Positions 53,895 to 62,595 of a stretch of DNA of 64,000 nucleotides are shown here, piece after piece; the first letter of the stretch is position 1; every line of letters begins with the position of its first letter. The notes beneath the pieces are model-generated. The model did no database searches, was not told where the DNA came from, and saw only the letters and a list, made by a program, of their open reading frames with translations. Both the position numbers and the translations under genes were made by a program. Where the stretch lies: the NCBI GenBank assembly GCA_947496375.1, contig CANMCY010000008.1, positions 30,042 to 94,041 of the forward strand. The letters run 5' to 3'. The DNA is from Flavobacteriales bacterium. Lineage in GTDB: Bacteria > Bacteroidota > Bacteroidia > NS11-12g > UBA955.

Positions 53895-53939
53895 TGTAAC
53901 ATAGGTGACACTTTTGCGGTTAATTTCTCCTCAACTTTG
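53895..53939 (+). promoter_or_regulatory. Class II Crp/Fnr-type operator and -7 box of the TauE/SafE gene
   Basis: Inverted repeat TGTAAC-ATAG-GTGACA (53895-53910), a 21-base spacer, then CAACTTTG (53932-53939), one base off TAnnTTTG. With the start site at 53944 the operator centre is at -41.5. The -7 box departs from consensus, as expected for an activator-dependent promoter. Confidence 0.7.
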
Positions 53940-53964
53940 CAGTATTAATTATTGAAATATAGCA

Positions 53965-54780
53965 ATGGATTGGATAGAATTACTTGGGTATCTGGCTTCA
54001 GCCCTTATTGGTATCTCCCTCGGATTGATTGGGGGAGGCGGTTCCATACTGACCGTGCCGGTGCTTAAATACATTTTTGGCCTGGATACTGTAACATCCA
54101 CCGCATATTCCTTATTTATTGTAGGGGCCAGCAGTCTGGTAGGGGCAATTCCCAAATACAAGGAGGGTCTGGTGAACATAAAAACCGGGTTGATTTTTGG
54201 CGCTCCTTCCATTTTGGCAGTGTATGCCACCCGTAAATGGATCGTCCCCGTAATTCCGGATGTGGTATTTACCATCAACCAGTTTGAATTTACCAAAAGC
54301 ATGCTGCTGATGGGAATTTTTGCCGTTCTTATGGTATTTGCCTCATTCAGTATGATTAAAAAGCCTAAAAATTCTTCAAATGAACCGCAAGTGGCTAAAC
54401 CCATTACCTTCAATTACCCCATGATTTTGCTGGAAGGTGCAGTGGTAGGTGTATTGACAGGGTTGGTGGGTGCCGGCGGTGGATTTCTGATCATACCGGC
54501 ATTGGTGCTGTTCACCGGATTGCCCATGAAGGAAGCGGTAGGAACGTCCCTGATGATTATTGCGGCCAAATCTTTAATTGGTTTTACCGGTGATTTAAGC
54601 ACCATGACCATGAACTGGCCATTGTTGCTAAGTGTTACCTCTATTGCCATAGGTGGCATATTCTTGGGTAATTACCTTTCCAAGCGCATTGATGCCGCTA
54701 AACTAAAAACCGGTTTTGGCTGGTTTGTATTGGTAATGGGAATCTATGTGATTTTAAAAGAGCTGGTTTTTAATTTTTAA
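53965..54780 (+). CDS. TauE/SafE family sulfite or sulfur-compound exporter
   Basis: 271 residues, eight or so TM helices in two homologous halves: [20 protein letters not shown] near the N-terminus and [23 protein letters not shown] in the second half, each with the GGG motif of the TauE/SafE (DUF81) family. Family members export sulfite, sulfoacetate or related anions. Its position between a Crp/Fnr gene and a persulfide dioxygenase fits removal of sulfite made in the cytosol. Confidence 0.9.
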   Translation: MDWIELLGYLASALIGISLGLIGGGGSILTVPVLKYIFGLDTVTSTAYSLFIVGASSLVGAIPKYKEGLVNIKTGLIFGAPSILAVYATRKWIVPVIPDVVFTINQFEFTKSMLLMGIFAVLMVFASFSMIKKPKNSSNEPQVAKPITFNYPMILLEGAVVGVLTGLVGAGGGFLIIPALVLFTGLPMKEAVGTSLMIIAAKSLIGFTGDLSTMTMNWPLLLSVTSIAIGGIFLGNYLSKRIDAAKLKTGFGWFVLVMGIYVILKELVFNF

Positions 54781-54788
54781 GACCGGAT

Positions 54789-54833
54789 TGTAACAATAGT
54801 AACAAATAAAAACAAAAAACCTAACGAACTTTG
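54789..54833 (+). promoter_or_regulatory. Class II Crp/Fnr-type operator and -7 box of the persulfide dioxygenase operon
   Basis: TGTAAC-AATA-GTAACA (54789-54804), a 21-base spacer, then GAACTTTG (54826-54833), one base from TAnnTTTG. The predicted start at 54838 puts the operator centre at -41.5, as at the other two sites. Confidence 0.72.
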
Positions 54834-54856
54834 TACAACGTAAACTTCAATAAAAA

Positions 54857-56281
54857 ATGAAAATCGAACAAATTTACACCGGATGTCTGGCTCAGGGAGC
54901 TTATTTCATTGAATCTGCAGGTGAAGCTGTGGTGATAGATCCACTGCGCGAAATACAGCCGTATGTGGAGCGCGCCGAAAAAAGCGGTGTAAAAATAAAA
55001 TACGTTTTTGAAACCCATTTTCATGCCGATTTTGTATCAGGACACGTGGATCTGGCCAAGGCAACCGGTGCCACCATCATATATGGCCCCACCACCATGC
55101 CATTGGGTTTTGATGCCCTGGTTGCTACCGACGGACAGGAATTTAAGGTAGGAAACATCACCTTTACCCTGTTGCACACCCCGGGTCACACCATGGAAAG
55201 TTCCTGCTATTTACTGAAAGATGAAAACGGAAAAGATACAGCCATATTTACCGGAGATACCTTGTTTATCGGTGATGTAGGTCGTCCTGATCTGGCCCAG
55301 AAAGTGGCAGATGACCTTACCCAGGAAAAACTGGCTTCATATCTGTTCGATTCATTGCGCAATAAAATTATGCCTTTGGCTGATGAGATTATTGTGTACC
55401 CTGCGCATGGTGCGGGTTCTGCCTGTGGTAAAAACATGAGCAAGGAGACCTTTGATCCGCTGGGTAATCAGAAGCGCAACAACTACGCACTGCGCGCTGA
55501 CATGACCCGCGATGAATTTATCAAAGAGGTTATTACCGGACTGATGCCGCCACCGGCCTATTTCCCCAAGAATGTGATGATGAATATTGAGGGGTATGAC
55601 AATATCGATCAGGTGATACAGCGCGGTACACAGGCCCTCTCTCCCGAAGCGTTTGAGGCAGCTGCCAATGAAACCGGTGCGTTGATTCTGGATACACGCG
55701 CTCCCCAAACATTTGCCAAGGGATTCATTCCCAATGCCATTAACATTGGTATAGACGGCAGTTTTGCCGTTTGGGTGGGAACCTTAATCCCCGATTTGAA
55801 ACAGGAAATCCTGATTGTGGCAGATGAAGGCCGCGAAGCCGAGGTGGTAACGCGCCTGGCCCGTGTGGGTTATGATTTTGCCATTGGATTTTTGAACGGT
55901 GGCATGCAGAGCTGGATTAATGCCGGCAAGGAGGTAGATGCTATCAAAAGTATTTCTGCCGATGAGCTTGCCGAAATTCAGAAGAATCATCCTGAAACTG
56001 CCATTCTTGACGTACGAAAAAACAGCGAACACCTATCAGAGCACATTTTAGGTGCCGTTAATGCCCCGCTGGATTATGTGAATGATAGCATGCTGAAGGC
56101 AGAAAAAGATAAAACCTGGTATGTGCATTGTGCAGGCGGTTATCGTTCCATGATTTTTGCCTCCATCCTCAAAGCCCGTGGATACGATAACTTGATAGAT
56201 GTGTCAGGCGGATTCAAAGCCATTAAGGATTCAGGGAAATTCCTGGTGAGCGATTATGTGTGTCCATCAACTCTTCTCTAA
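54857..56281 (+). CDS. Persulfide dioxygenase-like MBL protein fused to two rhodanese domains
   Basis: 474 residues. Residues ~1-240 form an ETHE1-like metallo-beta-lactamase domain: THFHADFVSGH with Fe ligand His54, HTPGHT (His111) and FTGDTLFIGDVGRPDL (Asp134). The usual second His of HADH is Phe (HADF), compatible with a single-iron site. Two rhodanese-like domains follow; the first lacks the active Cys (VADEGRE), while the second has Cys425 in VHCAGGYRSM. Family enzymes oxidise glutathione or protein persulfide to sulfite, and the rhodanese moves sulfane sulfur. It starts the longest transcript of the locus, 24 bases past a Crp-type promoter. Confidence 0.92.
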   Translation: MKIEQIYTGCLAQGAYFIESAGEAVVIDPLREIQPYVERAEKSGVKIKYVFETHFHADFVSGHVDLAKATGATIIYGPTTMPLGFDALVATDGQEFKVGNITFTLLHTPGHTMESSCYLLKDENGKDTAIFTGDTLFIGDVGRPDLAQKVADDLTQEKLASYLFDSLRNKIMPLADEIIVYPAHGAGSACGKNMSKETFDPLGNQKRNNYALRADMTRDEFIKEVITGLMPPPAYFPKNVMMNIEGYDNIDQVIQRGTQALSPEAFEAAANETGALILDTRAPQTFAKGFIPNAINIGIDGSFAVWVGTLIPDLKQEILIVADEGREAEVVTRLARVGYDFAIGFLNGGMQSWINAGKEVDAIKSISADELAEIQKNHPETAILDVRKNSEHLSEHILGAVNAPLDYVNDSMLKAEKDKTWYVHCAGGYRSMIFASILKARGYDNLIDVSGGFKAIKDSGKFLVSDYVCPSTLL

Positions 56282-56301
56282 AACAATTTAAATTACATAA
56301 T

Positions 56302-56622
56302 ATGTTTGGTTCATTTTTTACCGCCAATCCGGCGGATATGGATGGTGTTGCATTTAAAAATGCGTTTGAAACCACAACCGGAGCTGTTTTGCTGGATGTA
56401 AGAACACCCTCGGAATATTCAGGCGGATTTATTCCCGGTGCAGTTAATATCGATATTATGTCGGCAGATTTTCAGCATAAAATCAATGCGCTGGATAAAG
56501 ACAAAACCTACTATGTGTATTGCCGCAGTGGCAATCGCAGTGGGCAGGCATGTCAGTTTATGAAATCGCTCGGATTGAAAGCCTTTAATCTGGTGGGTGG
56601 TATTGGCGCATGGCCTCATTAA
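56302..56622 (+). CDS. Single-domain rhodanese sulfurtransferase
   Basis: 106 residues from the ATG at 56302. VLLDVRTPSEYSGGFIPGAVNI and the active loop YCRSGNRSGQ (Cys74) are complete, and LVGGIGAWPH ends the domain. No signal peptide, so cytosolic. It could accept sulfur from thiosulfate or persulfides and hand it to the dioxygenase encoded just upstream. Confidence 0.93.
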   Translation: MFGSFFTANPADMDGVAFKNAFETTTGAVLLDVRTPSEYSGGFIPGAVNIDIMSADFQHKINALDKDKTYYVYCRSGNRSGQACQFMKSLGLKAFNLVGGIGAWPH

Positions 56623-56681
56623 TTATCTAAATCTTGCAATGAAACTGATTCTTAATCTTCCTCTTTAAAAAAATAAAAACT

Positions 56682-57254
56682 ATGATAGTAGATTTACTCA
56701 AAGAACCATGGCCATGGTATGTAAGTGGCCCGCTTATTGGAATTTCTGTTCCATTATTGTTGATTTTTGGCAATAAAATGCTGGGAATTTCATCTTCTTT
56801 AAGGCATGCCTGTGCAGCAATTGCCCCTTTTAATATTCAGTTTTTAAAATACAACTGGAAATCTGAAATGTGGAATTTGTTTTTTGTTCTGGGTGTGTTT
56901 ATTGGTGGTTTTGTGGGTGGTGTTTTGCTCAATAACCATGAACCGGTGCAGATTTCGCAGGAAACAATCAGCGATATCAAATCTCTTGGGATAAATTCAT
57001 TTGATGGGTTAGTTCCATCGGATTTATTCAACTGGGAAACCGTTTTTTCTTTGAAAGGGTTTGTCATTCTTGTTATTGGTGGATTCATGATCGGTTTTGG
57101 TACCCGTTATGCGGGCGGCTGCACCTCTGGACATGCCATTATGGGCCTTTCGAGTCTGCAATGGCCTTCACTCGTGGCCGTTATTTTCTTTTTCATTGGC
57201 GGTTTGCTAATGACACACATTTTCACCCCCGTTATTTATTCATGGTTTAATTAA
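56682..57254 (+). CDS. YeeE/YedE-type sulfur transporter, first half
   Basis: 190 residues, about five TM helices. It has the family's LRHACAA and GFGTRYAGGCTSGHAIMGLS motifs, whose cysteines in TsuA-type proteins line the thiosulfate path. In single-chain YeeE both halves are in one polypeptide; here the second half is the next gene. Probably imports thiosulfate or a related sulfur compound across the inner membrane. Confidence 0.9.
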   Translation: MIVDLLKEPWPWYVSGPLIGISVPLLLIFGNKMLGISSSLRHACAAIAPFNIQFLKYNWKSEMWNLFFVLGVFIGGFVGGVLLNNHEPVQISQETISDIKSLGINSFDGLVPSDLFNWETVFSLKGFVILVIGGFMIGFGTRYAGGCTSGHAIMGLSSLQWPSLVAVIFFFIGGLLMTHIFTPVIYSWFN

Positions 57255-57261
57255 TAAAAAA

Positions 57262-57672
57262 ATGAAAAACATCAAATTTTTACTCGTAGGTATATTATTT
57301 GGAACCGTGCTGACCAAAACCGAGGCAGTATCTTGGTTTAGAATTCAGGAAATGTTCCGTTTTCAGAGCTTTCATATGTATGGAATTATTGGTTCTGCTG
57401 TGGTTGTAGGTGCCATTTCCGTTTGGTTAATCAAGCGATTTAACATTAAAACCATAGATAAACAGGAGATTATTATACCCAACAAACAATTCAGCAAGGG
57501 TCAGATTATTGGAGGTACTATTTTTGGTATGGGCTGGGCGCTTGCCGGTGCTTGTCCCGGACCTCTGTATGCATTGCTGGGTGCCGGTTATCCTGTGATT
57601 CTGGTGGTTATTCTCAGTGCGTTGCTGGGAACCTGGACCTATGCCTGGCTGAATCCAAAACTGCCACACTAA
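57262..57672 (+). CDS. YeeE/YedE-type sulfur transporter, second half (DUF6691-like)
   Basis: 136 residues, about four TM helices. GGTIFGMGWALAGACPGPLYALLGAGY carries the conserved Gly-Ala-Cys-Pro-Gly-Pro motif of the second YeeE repeat, with its single cysteine. It starts 7 bases after the first half, so the two products should form one transporter. Confidence 0.9.
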   Translation: MKNIKFLLVGILFGTVLTKTEAVSWFRIQEMFRFQSFHMYGIIGSAVVVGAISVWLIKRFNIKTIDKQEIIIPNKQFSKGQIIGGTIFGMGWALAGACPGPLYALLGAGYPVILVVILSALLGTWTYAWLNPKLPH

Positions 57673-57697
57673 CAGATAACCCAAAAAACAACCGGGT

Positions 57698-58837
57698 ATG
57701 GGCATATTGTTGATTGTTTCCTTGTTGCTGGGCGCGCTGGTTTTACTGGCTGCTGCATCCCAAATGAAAAAGGTTGCAGGCAAAGCCAAAGATACCGGTT
57801 TGCTGGATGCTAAAGGCACCCACCTTCCTATACAAAATGTTGCATGGGCGGTGGTGTTGCTGATGCTGGCTTCTTTGGTGCTGGTAATTAGCAGATTCGA
57901 TAGCCCATTTGGATCTTCCGCGACGGGTGTCGACTCTCTCACTGCGAATGCAAAATCGGGAACAACCCAGCAGGGGAAAGATGATTTGTGGCATGGCCCC
58001 GATGAAAGTACCATGCCTGCGGGAGAAGCGGGTGAGCTGGTGAAATACGGAAAAGAGCTGATTGCTCATACATCCAAATACTTAGGTCCTAAAGGTTCTG
58101 TAAAGGCCATTTCCAATGGAATGAACTGCAATAATTGTCACCTGGATGCCGGCACCCGTGCCTGGGGCAATAATTATGCAGCAGTATACTCCGCTTATCC
58201 CAAATTCCGCGAGCGTTCCGGTTCCACAGAAACCATTTACAAGCGCGTTAATGATTGTTTTGAGCGCAGTTTAAATGGGCAACCACTGGATACCAACAGC
58301 AAAGAAATGAAGGCCATTTATGCCTACATTCAGTGGCTGGGTACAGGCACTGCCAGGGGCGGAAAGCCCAAGGGTACAGGCATTGTGGAGTTGGCGTATA
58401 TGGACAGGGCCGCAGATCCTGAAAAGGGGAAAGCGGTGTATGTCGCTAAATGCCAGAGTTGCCATCAGGCAGAAGGTCAGGGCACCCTTAACATGGAAAA
58501 AACAGAATATACCTATCCGCCATTGTGGGGTAAAAACAGCTACAATCACGGTGCCGGACTATACAGACTGTCTCGCTTTGCGGGCTATGTGAAAGCCAAT
58601 ATGCCTTTGGGAGCAACCCATCAAAGTCCGCAATTAACCGATGAGGAAGCGTGGGATGTGGCAGCGTATGTGAATTCACAGCCCCGCCCGGGTAAGGATT
58701 TAAGTGCGGACTGGCCCAAAATCGCCGCCAAACCCATAGACCATCCTTTTGGTCCATTTGCAGACGGTTTTGATGAAAACCAGCACAAATACGGCCCCTT
58801 TGGCCCCATCAAGAAAAAAAGAAATTTACAGAAGTAA
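57698..58837 (+). CDS. Membrane-anchored TsdA-like diheme cytochrome c (thiosulfate dehydrogenase / tetrathionate reductase family)
   Basis: 379 residues. Two N-terminal TM helices (~2-21 and ~46-65) precede a periplasmic domain with two heme sites: CNNCH at 144-148 and CQSCH at 252-256. Cys187 in RVNDCFERSLNG matches the Cys that ligates heme 1 in TsdA, an unusual His/Cys ligation. YPPLWGKNSYNHGAGL and KANMPLG (Met302 beside Asn301) match the second domain, and QHKYGPFGPI ends it as in TsdA. TsdA joins two thiosulfates into tetrathionate, or the reverse. The Asn-Met pair recalls family members acting as tetrathionate reductases. The membrane anchor replaces the usual soluble form. Confidence 0.85.
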   Translation: MGILLIVSLLLGALVLLAAASQMKKVAGKAKDTGLLDAKGTHLPIQNVAWAVVLLMLASLVLVISRFDSPFGSSATGVDSLTANAKSGTTQQGKDDLWHGPDESTMPAGEAGELVKYGKELIAHTSKYLGPKGSVKAISNGMNCNNCHLDAGTRAWGNNYAAVYSAYPKFRERSGSTETIYKRVNDCFERSLNGQPLDTNSKEMKAIYAYIQWLGTGTARGGKPKGTGIVELAYMDRAADPEKGKAVYVAKCQSCHQAEGQGTLNMEKTEYTYPPLWGKNSYNHGAGLYRLSRFAGYVKANMPLGATHQSPQLTDEEAWDVAAYVNSQPRPGKDLSADWPKIAAKPIDHPFGPFADGFDENQHKYGPFGPIKKKRNLQK

Positions 58838-58838
58838 T

Positions 58839-59462
58839 ATGATGAACCGAAAATCACACTGGGAAAATATCTATCAGACCAAAAATCTGCAGGATGTGAG
58901 CTGGTATCAGCCCGTTCCGGAAACCTCACTGGCTTTTTTTACCGAAAATCATGTCCCCAAAGACGCAGCCATCATTGATATTGGCGGGGGTGACGGTTTT
59001 TTGGTAGATCATCTGCTGGATTTGGGTTACACGGATATTACCGTACTCGATATTTCTGCTTACGCCCTGGAGAGAGCCAAGTCGCGCCTGGGTGAGAAGG
59101 CAAAAGCAGTTACCTGGATTGAGTCGGATGTAACAGCGTTCAAACCTGAAAGACAATATGATGTATGGCATGACAGAGCCGCCTTTCATTTTTTACGTGA
59201 ACAAGATGAAATTAATTACTACGTATCTTTATTAAAAGAACACGTATCGGCCGGTGGTTTTGTTTTTATTGGTACATTCTCGGAACAGGGTCCCACCAAA
59301 TGCAGTGGCATAGAAATCCATCAATACAATGAGCAGGATTTATCCGGTTTGATAGCAGATAAATATCATAAAATTAAATGCATTTATACGGATCATTTAA
59401 CTCCGTTTAATACCATTCAAAGTTTTATTTTTTGCAGTTTTAAGCATAAGCCGGCGGCCTGA
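58839..59462 (+). CDS. Class I SAM-dependent methyltransferase of the sulfur locus
   Basis: 207 residues from the ATG at 58839 (a second ATG directly follows). SAM-binding motif IIDIGGGDGFLVDHLL and acidic VLDIS. The N-terminal WENIYQTKNLQDVSWYQPVP and the DVWHDRAAFHFL motif mark a small-molecule methyltransferase family. It begins one base after the cytochrome stop. Its position suggests an S-methyltransferase acting on sulfide or thiols, but the substrate is not visible in the sequence. Confidence 0.85.
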   Translation: MMNRKSHWENIYQTKNLQDVSWYQPVPETSLAFFTENHVPKDAAIIDIGGGDGFLVDHLLDLGYTDITVLDISAYALERAKSRLGEKAKAVTWIESDVTAFKPERQYDVWHDRAAFHFLREQDEINYYVSLLKEHVSAGGFVFIGTFSEQGPTKCSGIEIHQYNEQDLSGLIADKYHKIKCIYTDHLTPFNTIQSFIFCSFKHKPAA

Positions 59463-59466
59463 TTCA

Positions 59467-60873
59467 TTGAGAAAAATAGTATTTATATATCTCCTGTTAT
59501 CTGTAAAGATAATATCTGCACAGCTGCTTCCCTACCAGCATTTTACTGAGCGCGACCGGGATAAAAGCGATACCACAAGTCTTCAGCATTTTTTTAGAAA
59601 TGGGGAATTTTATGGGCATGCCCGTTATTATTTTATGGCTACCGATAATGATGCCGGACTCAGCGATTATTTCGCCAACGCCTTCGGCATGGGAATAGGG
59701 TATGAGACCGGAAAATTCAAGGGTTTTCAAATTGGTATCAGTGGTTTTTTTATTTATAATATCTGGTCCAGCGATTTAACCAAACCTGATCCGGCGACAG
59801 GAGTTTCCAATCGTTATGAAATTGGTCAGTTTGATATGCTGGATGCCCATAACAAGCATGATATGGACAGACTGGAGGATTTGTATGTTAAATACACCTA
59901 TAAAAAGAACCAGATTAAATTTGGAAAACAACATATAAAAACCCCCTTTATTAACCCGCAGGATGGCCGCATGAGACCTACTCTGGTGGAAGGACTTATG
60001 TTTGAAAGTGCTCATCTGAAAAATACGCGTATTGAGGGTGGCTGGCTTTTTGGGGTGTCACCCCGAAGTACCGTAAAGTGGTTTGGAATTGGTGAGTCAA
60101 TGGGCGTTTTCCCAACAGGAATGAATGAAAACGGAACCCGCTCACAATATGCCGGAAACGTACAAAGCGATGCTATTTATTTTTTGGGAGTTACACAAAA
60201 AATACATAAAAATATTAAATTACAATTATGGGATTTTCATATTGATAATGTATCAAACAGTGCCTTATTACAGTTAAATGCTGAAAAAGAAATAAAGGGT
60301 GGCAATAAAATAATTTCGGGTGCTCAGCTAGTAGCCCAGCAAGCTATTGTTAATGGTGGAAATGCAGATACTTCCAAAACCTATGTAAGACCGGGTTCTG
60401 AGGCACTTACCTATGGTTTTAGATTGGGTCTGCAAACAGCCAATGAATGGCAGTTTTTGGTTAATTATAATCGCATAACCGGGAAGGGGCGCTATCTGAT
60501 GCCCCGCGAATGGGGAAGAGATCCGTTTTTTACTTTTATGCCCAGGGAACGAAATGAGGGTCTGGCTGATGTACATGCTGCTACCATGTCGGTCAGTAAA
60601 TCCATTAAACAAGGGTTTAAAGCAGAGTTGGGCTTGGGCTATTATAAATTACCTGAAGAAAAAATTGCAGCTAAAAATAAATATGGTATGCCTTCATACT
60701 GGCAATTGAATGCTGATATACGGTATCTTTTTTCCGGGTTTTTAAAAGGCCTGGAGACACAGTTTCTATATGTTCATAAGGGAAACGCAGGCGCTAATGA
60801 AATTAATAAGAAAAATATAATTAATAAAACACAAATGTCACTTTATAACCTTGTGCTTAATTATCATTTTTAA
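59467..60873 (+). CDS. Outer membrane porin, OprD-like
   Basis: 468 residues starting at TTG 59467, with signal peptide RKIVFIYLLLSVKIISAQ. The rest alternates polar and hydrophobic residues as in a beta barrel (YYFMATDND, AFGMGIGYETGKFKGFQIGI, YKKNQIKFGKQHI) and ends LNYHF. The pattern fits the OprD-like/Bacteroidota outer membrane porins. Located in the operon, it would let thiosulfate or a related anion cross the outer membrane. Confidence 0.75.
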   Translation: MRKIVFIYLLLSVKIISAQLLPYQHFTERDRDKSDTTSLQHFFRNGEFYGHARYYFMATDNDAGLSDYFANAFGMGIGYETGKFKGFQIGISGFFIYNIWSSDLTKPDPATGVSNRYEIGQFDMLDAHNKHDMDRLEDLYVKYTYKKNQIKFGKQHIKTPFINPQDGRMRPTLVEGLMFESAHLKNTRIEGGWLFGVSPRSTVKWFGIGESMGVFPTGMNENGTRSQYAGNVQSDAIYFLGVTQKIHKNIKLQLWDFHIDNVSNSALLQLNAEKEIKGGNKIISGAQLVAQQAIVNGGNADTSKTYVRPGSEALTYGFRLGLQTANEWQFLVNYNRITGKGRYLMPREWGRDPFFTFMPRERNEGLADVHAATMSVSKSIKQGFKAELGLGYYKLPEEKIAAKNKYGMPSYWQLNADIRYLFSGFLKGLETQFLYVHKGNAGANEINKKNIINKTQMSLYNLVLNYHF

Positions 60874-60888
60874 CTAAATTTACCATCA

Positions 60889-62595
60889 ATGAGTAAAAAA
60901 CTACCTGAACACAATTCAACCAGAAGAAATTTCCTTAAAAATACCGGTCTTTTGGGTTTAGGATTGGGTGTTCTTAATCAAAAAATATACGCTGAAAGTG
61001 CTATTGAGAATGATATATCGTATTATTACGATAAGAATAAAGAAATAAAAATATCTATTCTTCAGACTACCGATGTGCACTGTCAAATACATCCCCATGA
61101 TGAATTATTCTGGGAAAATGGAAAGTCAGTTTTCAGAAAAACCGGCGGCTATGCGCATCTGTCAACCTACCTTAAAAAGCGGCGGAAAATGAATCCTCAT
61201 ACTTTTCTGGTAGATACGGGAGATATGTTTCAGGGTTCTGAATTATCTGTTAAAACTACCGGTAAAGCCATGGTGCCCGTACTAAATGCTCTGCAATATG
61301 ATTTGTATTTGCCCGGAAACTGGGAGGTGATTTATTATAAAAAAAGCATGCAAACCTTAATGGGCTCACTGAATGCCCCAAAGGTGTGTGCCAATATGTA
61401 TCATGATTTGGGTGATGGGAAAAAAGGAGAATTGATTTTTCATCCATATAAAATATGGAATATTGCTGGAGTAAAGATTGGATTTTTAGGATATACCGAT
61501 CCCTTAGTGCCAATACGTCAATCGCCTAATTACAGCAAGGGAATCATCTATACGGCTCCTGAAGAAAATCTTGCCCATTACATTGATGTGTTGCGTAATG
61601 ATGAGGGTTGTAAATATGTAATTATGCTCTCGCATCTTGGGTTGTCTCAGCAAATTGCGCTTGCCAATCATGAGGCATGCAAGGGTGTAGATATCATATT
61701 TGGTGGAGATACCCACGAACGTGTGCGTGAACCCATTCAGTGCAAATATGCCAAGGTGGTGGAGCCGGGTGCTTTTGGTTCATTTGTGGGTCGCCTTGAT
61801 TTAACCCTTAAAAATGGAGAGGTATTGAAAGTAACCTATCATCTCGATGAAATAGGTGTAGAAAATTATAAGCCGGATAAAGAAATTCATTCTTTACTCA
61901 CAGAGCTTGAAAAGCCCTTTGCTGCTGATATTAACACGGTTATCGGATACAGTACTTTGCCCTTGTATCGCTATTTTGTCATCGAAAATACCATCGATAC
62001 CATGATTTTGGATGCGTTGCGTTGGAGATTGCCCGATACCGACATTGTATTGTCTAACGGCTTTCGTTTTTGTCCACCTAGGTCTACCCCTGATGCAACC
62101 GGGAAAATTCCCATTACCAATGGGTTTATTTATGATATGTTGCCGGTGGACAGCACCATTCGAACAGGTAAAGTAACCGGTAAACAAATCAAAGACTGGC
62201 TTGAAAAAGAGCTAAATAATGTTTTTGCTAAAGATGCTTCCAAGCGTTTCGGTGGCTGGGTGATAAAATTCAGCGGCATGAAAGTTACGTTTAAAGCATA
62301 CGAGGAAATGGGGAAACGCGTGCAATCGGTGATGGTAGGTGATGAGCCGCTAAATACTGAAAAAACATATAGCATAGCTGCCTGCGAGCGAGACGGCGAC
62401 CCGGCTGATATGCTGTGTCGGATGAAAAATGTGGCCGAAGCCCGGAATACTTCTCACACTTTGCACACCACCATGCGCGAATATCTTGGGGCAAATTCAC
62501 CGGTAACCCCCACACCCATGGGCAATGCGGTTGCATTGGACGCGCCTAAGGATTTATTGACCCAGGTGTTTGGAGTGAAGTACGAGTTTCGTTAA
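60889..62595 (+). CDS. Tat-exported SoxB-like metallohydrolase
   Basis: 568 residues. A twin-arginine signal (TRRNFLKNTGLLGLGLG) predicts folded export to the periplasm. The metallophosphoesterase domain has TTDVHCQIHPH, VDTGDMFQGSE, GNWE (SoxB has GHWE, classic 5'-nucleotidases GNHE), LSHLGLS and FGGDTHER. The C-terminal domain has LSNGFRF, like the LSPGFRW of SoxB rather than the Gly-rich nucleotidase motif. SoxB hydrolyses sulfate from SoxY-bound thiosulfonate. No SoxYZ, SoxAX or SoxCD is in the window, so it may act on another substrate. Its stop overlaps the convergent methyltransferase gene by four bases. Confidence 0.85.
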   Translation: MSKKLPEHNSTRRNFLKNTGLLGLGLGVLNQKIYAESAIENDISYYYDKNKEIKISILQTTDVHCQIHPHDELFWENGKSVFRKTGGYAHLSTYLKKRRKMNPHTFLVDTGDMFQGSELSVKTTGKAMVPVLNALQYDLYLPGNWEVIYYKKSMQTLMGSLNAPKVCANMYHDLGDGKKGELIFHPYKIWNIAGVKIGFLGYTDPLVPIRQSPNYSKGIIYTAPEENLAHYIDVLRNDEGCKYVIMLSHLGLSQQIALANHEACKGVDIIFGGDTHERVREPIQCKYAKVVEPGAFGSFVGRLDLTLKNGEVLKVTYHLDEIGVENYKPDKEIHSLLTELEKPFAADINTVIGYSTLPLYRYFVIENTIDTMILDALRWRLPDTDIVLSNGFRFCPPRSTPDATGKIPITNGFIYDMLPVDSTIRTGKVTGKQIKDWLEKELNNVFAKDASKRFGGWVIKFSGMKVTFKAYEEMGKRVQSVMVGDEPLNTEKTYSIAACERDGDPADMLCRMKNVAEARNTSHTLHTTMREYLGANSPVTPTPMGNAVALDAPKDLLTQVFGVKYEFR

